A stretch of DNA of 38,795 nt from a bacterium (GTDB lineage: Bacteria > Planctomycetota > UBA1135 > GCA-002686595), in contig JAUHXY010000007.1 in NCBI GenBank assembly GCA_030426785.1, positions 1-38,795 on the forward strand, in the 5' to 3' direction. A program made the position numbers and the translations under genes. How positions within the stretch are numbered: position 1 is the first letter of the stretch; each line of letters opens with the position of its first letter. This document shows, in pieces, positions 32,276-38,795 of the stretch. A model generated the notes under the pieces. It ran no database searches, was not told where the DNA came from, and saw only the letters and a program-made list of their open reading frames with translations.

Positions 32276-33568
32276 TTAGGAACGGGGCAGGTTCCCGTCC
32301 TGCTGCAACTCGCTGGGTGACGCGGACGCCGCTTGGGCGCGCTCCTCGCGATGCAAAGGCCAACCGGCCAACGCTGCGATGCCCACGAGCAGGCTGGCTC
32401 CCCACAAGGTCCAGCGCAGTCCTTCGGCAGGGCCGAGCGCTAAGTGCACCAGCACGCCGGACAACAAGGTGCCCAAAAGCCGCCCCGATGCGTTGGCAGC
32501 GTAGTAAGCGCCCACCTGCTGGCTAACCCGTTCCCCGGACGCATAGGCCAGGATGAGATAACTATGCAACGCGCTACAGGTGGCAAAGATCAGCGCAAAA
32601 CCACCCAAGCCGAGCACGACTTGTGGCGGTGTAGGATCGGTCAAGCGAGCCAGGGCGACCAAGGGCACCCACAACGCGACCGTCCACAAAACCAACGCTC
32701 CCGCCCGGCGCACGCCCTGCTTCGCATCCCCTTCGGCAAAGGCTTTGGGCGAACCCAACCAACTGGGTGCCAAGGCTTGGATGACTCCATACCCCATGAC
32801 CCACACCGCCATGAAAGCGCCGACCTGCGCGTGACTCCACTGCCATTGCACCGCCAGGAACAAAGGCAAAGCGATCACGAACCACGCATCGCGAGCGGCG
32901 AACAATGCGCAGCGGGAAATCGACAACCACAGCACGCGCCGGTCGTGGGCGAACCACTCACGCGGTTTGCCCACCGTTTTGGCCTTGCCCGCCGCAGCGG
33001 GCAACACCACCACGCTCACGAGCCATGCCAAAGCGATGCCCGCCGCCATGCTCCAGCAGGCCGTGGCGAAGCCAAAGGTTTGTAGCAGCAAGCCGCCGAG
33101 GAAAAAGCCCGCGCCCTTGAGCGTGTTTTTCGATCCGGTCAACCACGCCACGATGCGCATCAAGCCGCCCTGGTCCCCAGCCGCCACCAAGAACTTTATG
33201 TAGCTTTTGGCGCTCATCTTGGTGAGGTCCTTGGCGATCCCCGACAAGGCCTGCAAGCCCATCACCAGCGGCAGGCTCAACGCCGTCGCTTGGGTAGCAA
33301 GCCCCGCCAACGCGCCGCCCTGCAACAAGAGCCCCAAGAGCAACGTCAGGCGCAAACCAAAACGCGCTCCCAAAGCGCCGCCAGCCAAGTTCGTGACGAT
33401 GCCGAAGAACTCGTAGAACAGGAACAGGCCCGCGATCTCGAGAGGACTGCGCCCGAGATCGTGCAAAAACAGGAGCACGAGCATGCGCAGCGCTCCGTCG
33501 GTCAACGTGAAAGCCCAGTAGGCTCCCGTGACGACCGCGTATTGGCCTTTGTGGAATTCCCCTGTCAT
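32276..33568 (-). CDS. arsJ: ArsJ organoarsenical efflux permease (MFS)
   Basis: A 430-residue membrane transporter of the major facilitator superfamily with about 10-12 helices. It matches the ArsJ family closely in its N-terminal half: AYWAFTLTDGALRMLVLLFL, EFFGIVTNLAGGALGARFGL, MGLQALSGIAKDLTKMSAKS, then LTGSKNTLKGAGFFLGGLLL. ArsJ exports 1-arseno-3-phosphoglycerate, which breaks down outside to arsenate. The upstream neighbour, 15 bases away on the same strand, is a GAPDH of the type always paired with ArsJ; together they confer arsenate resistance in known bacteria. No arsR, arsC or arsB is visible in the window. Shine-Dalgarno is weak; arsJ is the last gene of the unit. Confidence 0.93.
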   Translation of the reverse strand: MTGEFHKGQYAVVTGAYWAFTLTDGALRMLVLLFLHDLGRSPLEIAGLFLFYEFFGIVTNLAGGALGARFGLRLTLLLGLLLQGGALAGLATQATALSLPLVMGLQALSGIAKDLTKMSAKSYIKFLVAAGDQGGLMRIVAWLTGSKNTLKGAGFFLGGLLLQTFGFATACWSMAAGIALAWLVSVVVLPAAAGKAKTVGKPREWFAHDRRVLWLSISRCALFAARDAWFVIALPLFLAVQWQWSHAQVGAFMAVWVMGYGVIQALAPSWLGSPKAFAEGDAKQGVRRAGALVLWTVALWVPLVALARLTDPTPPQVVLGLGGFALIFATCSALHSYLILAYASGERVSQQVGAYYAANASGRLLGTLLSGVLVHLALGPAEGLRWTLWGASLLVGIAALAGWPLHREERAQAASASPSELQQDGNLPRS

Positions 33569-33583
33569 AAGTTCTTGGCGTTC

Positions 33584-34591
33584 CTAGGAGTGGGCGCGGG
33601 CCATCGCGGCGACCAGCTCGACCATGCGGTTGGCGTACCCCCACTCGTTGTCGTACCAAGCCATGATCTTGACGAGGCGCTTGTCGATGACGCGGGTCAA
33701 GGAGCCGTCGACGATCCCGCTGCGCGCATCGCGAACGTAGTCGCTGCTCACCAAAGGCCGGGTTTCGTAGCCCAAGATGCCTTGCAAAGGTTCGGTCTCG
33801 CTGGCGGTTTGCAACAGGCCGTTGACCTCTTCCACGGTCGTATCCCGAGAAGCTTGGAACACAAAATCCACCATGGAGGCGTTCAGCACGGGTACCCGCA
33901 CCGCGATCGAGTCGAGACGACCGGCGAGCTCGGGGATGATCTGGGTGACCGCGGTGGCGGAGTTGGTCGAGGTCGGAATCAGGTTGGTCAGCGCGGCGCG
34001 AGCGCGGCGCGGATCCTTGAGGGGCCGATCGAGGACCGATTGCGTATTGGTCGGGTCGTGTAGGGTCGTGACCGCACCGTGCACGATGCCCAACCCGTCG
34101 TGCAAAACCCGCGCGATAGGAGCCAAGGCATTGGTGGTGCAGGAGGCCGCCGTCACCGCGCGATGCTGGGCCAGGTCGAAGGCCCGGTCGTTGACGCCCA
34201 TCACGATGTTGGGCACGTTGCCTTTTGCGGGCGCCGAGACCACCACGCAGCGGGCACCGGCCTCGAAGTGGCCTTGCAGAGACTCTTCGGTGCGAAACGC
34301 GCCGCTGCACTCGAGCACTAGGTCCACGCCCTGTGTTTTCCAATCGCAAGCACTCGGCTCGCGCTCTGCGCGCAACGTCAATACGCGCTCTCCAATGTGG
34401 AGGCCCGCTTCGCTCCCGCGCACGGCGCGGTCCCAGCGGCCTTGCACGCTGTCAAACTCGAGCAGGAGCGCGAGGTTGTCCGCTGCGGCGTTTGGCTCGT
34501 TGATGGCCGTGAAATCGAGCTCGGGGTGCTGCCAAGCGGCGCGCAGGGCCAAGCGCCCCATGCGACCGAATCCGTTGATTCCGACTTTCAT
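33584..34591 (-). CDS. ArsJ-associated glyceraldehyde-3-phosphate dehydrogenase
   Basis: A 335-residue GAPDH. In the ArsJ system it forms 1-arseno-3-phosphoglycerate from glyceraldehyde 3-phosphate and arsenate, for export by ArsJ. The N-terminal Rossmann motif is INGFGRMGR; the catalytic site is SCTTN with C151; H178 follows in TTLHDPTNTQ; the C-terminus has WYDNEWGYANRMVEL. The opening GINGFGRMGRLALRAAW, in place of the I/L-G-R-I seen in glycolytic GAPDH, and the arsJ neighbour mark it as the arsenic-linked type. The ATG at 34591 gives MKVGINGFG; a longer frame to 34651 would add a Pro/Arg-rich stretch. The 109-base gap to the next upstream gene could hold a promoter. The leader before the ATG is C/T-rich. 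Confidence 0.92.
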   Translation of the reverse strand: MKVGINGFGRMGRLALRAAWQHPELDFTAINEPNAAADNLALLLEFDSVQGRWDRAVRGSEAGLHIGERVLTLRAEREPSACDWKTQGVDLVLECSGAFRTEESLQGHFEAGARCVVVSAPAKGNVPNIVMGVNDRAFDLAQHRAVTAASCTTNALAPIARVLHDGLGIVHGAVTTLHDPTNTQSVLDRPLKDPRRARAALTNLIPTSTNSATAVTQIIPELAGRLDSIAVRVPVLNASMVDFVFQASRDTTVEEVNGLLQTASETEPLQGILGYETRPLVSSDYVRDARSGIVDGSLTRVIDKRLVKIMAWYDNEWGYANRMVELVAAMARAHS

Positions 34592-34700
34592 GATGGAAGG
34601 GATGGGTCCCGCTCGGGGGCGGGGGCAGAGAATAGCGCGAGCCCCAACCACCAGGAACTCGCTTCATTGCAAGTTCACAGAAGCTCGCGAACCGTGCCGT

Positions 34701-34997
34701 TCAGTCGTCCCGCCCGCGCTTTTTGGCCCTTTCTTGGGCCTTGCGGAACAGATCGTCCAGATCCTTTTCTCGATCCGCCTCCTGTTGCAGCGCTTGGTCG
34801 AAGGCGTCCGACGAACGGCGACCGCGCTGTTGGATCGTCTCCTGGGCCGACTGCCAGCGCTTCTCGTCTAAAAGAGGCTTGCCCGTGGCATCCAATTGGG
34901 CCTTGGGGGCGTGCTTCAGCACGGTTTGGGTCAGCACGTCGACCACCAGGGTTGCTTCGCAGCACGGGCAGGCGATTTCGATCTGTTTCAGGCTCAT
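34701..34997 (-). CDS. Small CPCC-motif protein
   Basis: A 98-residue cytoplasmic protein of unknown function. The N-terminus MSLKQIEIACPCCEATLVVDVLT has one CPCC knuckle and beta-strand pattern, like half of a zinc ribbon; the second cysteine pair is lacking, so it may bind metal as a dimer or not at all. From about residue 40 to the end it is highly charged and helical (EREKD, KAQERAKKRGRDD), likely coiled coil. It lies 109 bases upstream of the ArsJ-associated GAPDH on the same strand and is divergent from murJ. A link to arsenic is possible only by position. Confidence 0.72.
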   Translation of the reverse strand: MSLKQIEIACPCCEATLVVDVLTQTVLKHAPKAQLDATGKPLLDEKRWQSAQETIQQRGRRSSDAFDQALQQEADREKDLDDLFRKAQERAKKRGRDD

Positions 34998-35090
34998 GGC
35001 GCGGACTTTCCGAGGGGCGGGCGGCGAACGGTGCGAGGACGAAGATTCTAGCGCGAAATGCATGCAAGCGTGGTTTAAGGTGCGCCCCCC

Positions 35091-36776
35091 ATGTCGGCCG
35101 ACCACCCGCCCGTTCCGCAAGCCGCCTCCGGCGCGCCCGAGCCCCCCGACGGCTCGAGCTCCAGCCCCATGCACGCGGACGAAACCGGCTCGCGGGACAT
35201 CACGACCCGGCACAAGAAGCTGGGCCGGCGCACGGTCTGGATTTCGGTCATGACCCTGGTGAGCCGCATCCTGGGCTTCGTGCGGGAGACGTTGTCCGCG
35301 GCGCTGTTCGGGGACAAGTCGGCGGTCTTCGATGCCTTCATCACCGCTTGGCGCATCCCCAACATGCTGCGGCGCTTCCTCGGAGAAGGCGCCCTGGCCA
35401 CGTCGTTCCAAACCGCGTTGACTGAGGTCGACGGGGATCGCGGTGACCGCGCGGGGGCGGCTCTGTTCGCGGCGACCGCGAAGCGCTTGTTCGTCGTGTT
35501 GGTGGCCGTCACGGTCCTTTTGACCGCGGGCGTTTTGTGGATGCCCGACCACATGCCGCTCACCGGCTGGGCTTGGCTGGGCAAAGATCCCGCGCCGGTG
35601 CGGGAATTGGCCGCCTGGCTGATGCCGTTTTTGATTTTGGTGTGCATGGCGGCGCTGGTGGGCGGTGCGTTGCAGGTGCGGGGACACTTCACGACCCCGG
35701 CCCTCGCTCCAGCCGCCATGAACGTGGTCTGGATCGGGGCCCTAGTGTTCATCGCGGTGCACTTTGGGTTGGACTTGGAGCGAGGCGCGCCCAGCACCCA
35801 ACACATGGCGATGGCCCGCATGCTGGCCATCGGCGTGCTGGCCGCCGGAGCCGCTCAACTCGTGGTGCAAGTGCGGCCTTTGTACCGCACCGGACTGCTC
35901 GGGGTGGCCCCCCACCCCGACGGCGCACCGGCGGGTGCGGTGCGCGCGGTCCTGTGGCGCACCCTGCCCATGGCCCTGGGTGCGGCGGTTTACCAGATCA
36001 ACGTCATGGTCGATGGGTTGATGGCCGAAGGCTTGTTGCCGGACGGCGGACCGACCTTGCACTACTACGCGAACCGCGTGCAGCAGTTTCCCCTGGCGTT
36101 GGTCGCGGTGGCCGCCACCAGCGCGGTGTTTCCCCTCCTGAAGGCCCACGGACACCAGAAGGAACTGGGCAAGATGCGCGGACTGTACGACCGCACCCAC
36201 CAAAGCATCGCGTTTTTCGCGCTGCCCGCTTCGGTCGGCTTGTTCGTCTTGGCGGAACCCACCGTGCGCGTCCTGTTCCAGCACGGCGCGTTCGGCGAAG
36301 AAGGGGTGCAGCGCACGACCGATGCCCTGCGCATGTTGTGCCTCGCGATCTTGCCGGCGGGTGCCACCGGTCTGTGCGCGCGCAGCTACTACGCCCTCGG
36401 CGAGTTCGCTCACCCCGTGCGCATCTCAATCGCCATGTTGGTGCTCAACATGATCCTCAACTACGTGTTGATCGTGTACGCCTCGATGGACGTGGACGGG
36501 CTCGCGCTGGCGACGGCCATCACGAGTTGGGGCTCGCTGTTGCTGTTGGTGCCGGGGCTCGCGCACCGTTTGCCCGCCCGTGAACGCAGCTTGGCAAGGA
36601 ACTACGCCAAGCTGCTGGTGCCCGCTGTCCTGTGCGGCGCGGGCGCTTGGGGGGCGTGGGTCGGGACCCACGCGCGCCTGTGGGATCCGATCGCTTTGGG
36701 GATCGCCATCGCGGTCGGCGGTGCGGCGTACTTTGCGGGCGCACGCGCCATGGGATTGCCCCTGCGCGGCCGTTAG
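35091..36776 (+). CDS. murJ: Lipid II flippase MurJ (MviN)
   Basis: A 561-residue polytopic protein of the MOP superfamily that flips lipid II across the inner membrane for peptidoglycan synthesis. About 14 membrane helices are visible. Conserved N-terminal residues are in place: SRILGFVRE (R59, R65), DAFITAWRIPNMLRRFLGEGA (D81, R94/R95), and further AALVGGALQVRGHFTTPALAP. An N-terminal extension of about 40 polar residues (rich in Pro, Ser and Asp) precedes the first helix; the start could also be the ATG at residue 27. The presence of murJ implies peptidoglycan in this organism. The leader GCGCCCCCC-ATG lacks a Shine-Dalgarno. The stop overlaps that of the convergent ATPase gene (TTAG, 36773-36776). 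Confidence 0.94.
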   Translation: MSADHPPVPQAASGAPEPPDGSSSSPMHADETGSRDITTRHKKLGRRTVWISVMTLVSRILGFVRETLSAALFGDKSAVFDAFITAWRIPNMLRRFLGEGALATSFQTALTEVDGDRGDRAGAALFAATAKRLFVVLVAVTVLLTAGVLWMPDHMPLTGWAWLGKDPAPVRELAAWLMPFLILVCMAALVGGALQVRGHFTTPALAPAAMNVVWIGALVFIAVHFGLDLERGAPSTQHMAMARMLAIGVLAAGAAQLVVQVRPLYRTGLLGVAPHPDGAPAGAVRAVLWRTLPMALGAAVYQINVMVDGLMAEGLLPDGGPTLHYYANRVQQFPLALVAVAATSAVFPLLKAHGHQKELGKMRGLYDRTHQSIAFFALPASVGLFVLAEPTVRVLFQHGAFGEEGVQRTTDALRMLCLAILPAGATGLCARSYYALGEFAHPVRISIAMLVLNMILNYVLIVYASMDVDGLALATAITSWGSLLLLVPGLAHRLPARERSLARNYAKLLVPAVLCGAGAWGAWVGTHARLWDPIALGIAIAVGGAAYFAGARAMGLPLRGR

Positions 36777-37444
36777 CGGTCTTCTAAGACCACATCCGCA
36801 AACACGAACCCGTCGCGCTCGACCACCTCGCCCACCGCGATGGGAATCGGATGGGAGAACATGGGGCCCGCGTGCACGAAGGTGTGAAACTCGCCCTTTT
36901 CACCGCATGGGTCGACCGATTCCGGCAGCTCCGCCAAGAGCGACGCGTCGTAGGCGCGGCCCACGAACTCCGGAGGGCACTGTTTGGGGTCGACGCAGGT
37001 CAAAACCGCCTGCAAGCCGCCTGCGATCATTTCGCGCGCGAGTTCGGCGGTAGGCCGCTGCCACAGGGGAAACACGGGCTGCAAGCCCGTCCCGCGCAGG
37101 TTGGTTTCCCGATAGGCGCGGATGTCCTCCAGGAACAAATCGCCGAAGGCCACATCTTGCACGCCATCCGCCAGGGTGACTTGCAGGGCGCTTTCCATGG
37201 CGGCTGCGTAGTCCTCGTTGCTGCAGGGCGAAGGGATTGGGACCACCTGCAGGGGGAGCCCCGCGGCTTCCGCTTGCGCTCGTAGGAGCGCCTCGCGCAC
37301 CGCGTGCATCGCCACGCGCCCGTGGGTCGTATTGACGGTCGTTAGGAGGCTTACGAGCTCTACCTTCGGATCCTGCTGCAGTTGGTACAGACTCCAAGCG
37401 CTGTCCTTCCCGCTGCTCCAAGACAACTGCGTGCGCCGACTCAT
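36773..37444 (-). CDS. Dph6-like PP-loop ATP pyrophosphatase
   Basis: A 223-residue ATP-binding protein of the diphthine-ammonia ligase/PP-loop family (COG2102-like). The PP-loop is WSSGKDSAW (S11-S15), and the family-specific block DPCGEKGEFHTFVHAGPMF lies near the C-terminus, with FGDLFLEDIRAYRE and FPLWQRPT between them. In archaea and eukaryotes this family amidates diphthine on elongation factor 2. Bacteria lack diphthamide, so bacterial members must act on something else, unknown. Length and all motifs are intact. It lies 24 bases upstream of the outer-membrane protein gene on the same strand and may share its transcript. Confidence 0.88.
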   Translation of the reverse strand: MSRRTQLSWSSGKDSAWSLYQLQQDPKVELVSLLTTVNTTHGRVAMHAVREALLRAQAEAAGLPLQVVPIPSPCSNEDYAAAMESALQVTLADGVQDVAFGDLFLEDIRAYRETNLRGTGLQPVFPLWQRPTAELAREMIAGGLQAVLTCVDPKQCPPEFVGRAYDASLLAELPESVDPCGEKGEFHTFVHAGPMFSHPIPIAVGEVVERDGFVFADVVLEDR

Positions 37445-37468
37445 GGAGCGCAGCTTAGGGCCCGGCTC

Positions 37469-38263
37469 TCAAAAACGCAGGCGAAAACCGGCGTAGGGCC
37501 CGCCCACTTTGAAGTCAGCCTCCACTTGGCTGCCTCCATCGTCGTACCCCACGTCCATGTCAAACCCGCGGTATCCCAACACGGCGTCGAGGTTCATGCC
37601 GCGCGGCGAGCCCAAGAGCCGCGCTTCCACCCGCGCGTCCACGTCCAAGATCGACGCTTCGATCTCCGGAGACTCCAACGTGATCCAGCCCACCGACAAA
37701 TGTCCCGAGACCGGCGCTTCGTCGCTCGACAAGCGCAACCCGAGCAGGGGCAAAGGAAACTGCTGCTCGCTCGAGAGGTTGATGGGACCCGCGGACTCGG
37801 ACAAGGCCATGTCCAGGTCGACCCACTCGATGCCGACCCCCAAGCCGAGCTTGGTGCCGCCCCAACGCGCCACGTCCCAGGTCAACACGCCGCTGTACGA
37901 ACCCATCGCGAACATGGAGTCCACCGGCGTCGACGCCGTCAACGTCGTCCCGTTGATCGTGATGTCGGCTTCTACGGTGCCTTGCCCTTCCATGTCGATC
38001 CGGAAGCCGCTCAGGTCGAGCAAACGCACGCCGTCGCGCAGGTACAAGCGCGGCAAGAGCACGTCGTTGGTTTGCGCAAGGCCCAGGGACTCCATGTTGG
38101 TCGTCACCACCGAGCCCGTTTCGGTGGCCCCGAAGGACCCCCGGGACTTCAGCTGCGCGCCGGCCAAACCGGCGGTCAGCGCCGGGGCGTGGCAAGCGCT
38201 GGGCCACCACCCCAAAAGGAGCGTGCCTGCAAGGAATGCGCAAAATCGAAGGGGGGAAGCCAT
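37469..38263 (-). CDS. Probable outer-membrane beta-barrel protein
   Basis: A 264-residue exported protein. The N-terminal signal (FCAFLAGTLLLGWWPSACHA) is followed by a mature part rich in Gly, Ser, Asp and alternate hydrophobic residues, with many strand-like segments (RLYLRDGVRLLDLSGFRIDM, TKLGLGVGIEWVDLDMAL, PVSGHLSVGWITLE, SILDVDARVEARLL, MNLDAVLGYRGFDMDVGYDD, GPYAGFRLRF). The C-terminal residue is Phe after alternating pattern GFRLRF, the usual beta-barrel assembly signal. It may be a small barrel or lipid-modified (SAC as a weak lipobox). ATG 38263 is chosen with GGGAGA upstream; ATG 38302 would add 13 residues. No specific family recognised. Confidence 0.75.
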   Translation of the reverse strand: MASPLRFCAFLAGTLLLGWWPSACHAPALTAGLAGAQLKSRGSFGATETGSVVTTNMESLGLAQTNDVLLPRLYLRDGVRLLDLSGFRIDMEGQGTVEADITINGTTLTASTPVDSMFAMGSYSGVLTWDVARWGGTKLGLGVGIEWVDLDMALSESAGPINLSSEQQFPLPLLGLRLSSDEAPVSGHLSVGWITLESPEIEASILDVDARVEARLLGSPRGMNLDAVLGYRGFDMDVGYDDGGSQVEADFKVGGPYAGFRLRF

Positions 38264-38559
38264 GGGGAATCTCCCGACCCATCGGATCGGGGGGCTCGCC
38301 AACTGGACGCCGGTTGAAAAACCCGTCCGAGGGCCCCAAAAGCGCAGGGCTCGAAGCAGCGCGGCCAGACGCTTCCCTGGGCTCTACCCAACCCGTAACC
38401 ACCCCCCAGGGGCTGGAATCGGGCGCTGCGTAAAGGAATGCCCTTGACCGTAGCCGCCCCCCACCCCGCCCGTTAAGGTGGTCGCCCCCTAGGGGCCGCG
38501 GAGACACCGCCCCGCCCCGCGCGTGGCGCTCTGTTCGCCCCACCCCACCCTCCGACCCT
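38264..38559. other. Divergent intergenic region before the FKBP gene
   Basis: 296 bases between the outer-membrane protein gene (minus) and the FKBP gene (plus). Very C-rich in its right half. Nothing coding seen; a TTGACC at about 38453 has no suitable -10. Holds both promoters by position. Confidence 0.45.
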
Positions 38560-38795
38560 ATGAAGACTCAATCTCTCCTCCTGGCCGCCCTGCTGTTGGT
38601 GCCGGCCGGGACGCTGCTGCTCGCCAACCAGGAGCCGCAAGATACGCCTCCTGCGCCCGCCTCCGAAATCCCCGCGGACACCGAAGTAAAAACCACCGCC
38701 TCGGGCCTGCAGTACAGCGTGCTGCAAGCGGGCAACCAAAAGGAGTTCCCCAAGCTCGGCGATAAGGTCAAGGTGCACTACACCGGTTGGCTCAC
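38560..38795 (+). CDS. Exported FKBP-type peptidyl-prolyl isomerase, 5' part only
   Basis: The first 78 codons of a gene cut by the right edge. A signal peptide (SLLLAALLLVPAGTLLLA, residues about 5-22) is followed by a Pro/Glu/Thr-rich linker and then the start of an FKBP domain: TTASGLQYSVLQAG, then GDKVKVHYTGWL, the FKBP-type V-x-V-H-Y-x-G-x-L motif. It should be a periplasmic prolyl isomerase and chaperone. The leader before the ATG is C/T-rich with no Shine-Dalgarno. Confidence 0.88.
   Translation, partial: MKTQSLLLAALLLVPAGTLLLANQEPQDTPPAPASEIPADTEVKTTASGLQYSVLQAGNQKEFPKLGDKVKVHYTGWL

Noticed and set aside
1-38795. tRNA, rRNA, insertion sequences, integrase or attachment sites
   Set aside because: No T-loop-like GTTCGANNC motif in an intergenic setting, no transposase or integrase-like protein and no long flanking direct or inverted repeats were seen by eye; a covariance-model scan would be decisive.

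Overview
This is a GC-rich bacterial chromosome segment, densely packed with genes on both strands. The cell plan is Gram-negative: there are LptF/LptG-type lipopolysaccharide export permeases, a family 9 glycosyltransferase, a Kdo-kinase-like protein, a late acyltransferase, MurJ, many lipoproteins and a probable outer-membrane protein. The mix of giant repeat/TPR secreted proteins, an ECF sigma factor with a TPR anti-sigma-like partner, CPCC/zinc-ribbon small proteins and scarce Shine-Dalgarno sequences suggests a Planctomycetota-like organism. That assignment is an inference from gene style; no 16S rRNA or other marker is present. I found no rRNA, tRNA, insertion sequence, prophage or CRISPR array, and the window looks like ordinary chromosome rather than a mobile island.

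Layout, left to right. 1-2004 (minus): cytochrome c, heme A synthase (ctaA) and the start of heme O synthase (ctaB), a heme-copper oxidase assembly operon. 2228-3325: YgfZ folate-binding Fe-S protein. 3384-5602 (minus): leucine-dehydrogenase-type enzyme followed by a DUF3108-like exported protein with a CxxC/CxxC insert. 5903-7785: two lipoproteins, one with HEAT repeats. 8008-10356: a striking secreted protein with an (xxRP)n region, a His/Tyr/Trp/Gly-rich block and C-terminal TPRs. 10472-11689 (minus): a galactokinase-family GHMP kinase with an altered sugar-binding motif. 11810-15104: small lipoprotein, then an NtrY-like histidine kinase translationally coupled to an SDR reductase/epimerase.

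15182-22301 is an envelope region: GT9 glycosyltransferase, TPR lipoprotein, the lptF-lptG pair, a Kdo-kinase-like protein apparently carrying a second degenerate kinase half, and an overlapping LpxL-type acyltransferase. 22298-26663 (minus) holds an ECF sigma factor, an anti-sigma-like TPR protein and a membrane-anchored secreted protein, closed by a clear intrinsic terminator, then glycerol kinase. 26962-31789 contains queG, a zinc-ribbon protein with a TTG start, a ThiE/TenI protein, queA (with its own terminator) and fabI.

32276-34997 (minus) is a small CPCC protein, an ArsJ-associated GAPDH and the ArsJ permease, which together form the known two-protein route for arsenate detoxification (1-arseno-3-phosphoglycerate formation and export). 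35091-38795 ends with MurJ, a Dph6-like PP-loop ATPase, a probable outer-membrane protein and the start of an exported FKBP-type prolyl isomerase.

Two whole-window patterns stand out. First genes of transcription units tend to have C/T-rich leaders right up to the start codon and no Shine-Dalgarno, while operon-internal genes have good Shine-Dalgarno sequences and ATGA overlaps. Three convergent gene pairs share overlapping stop codons.
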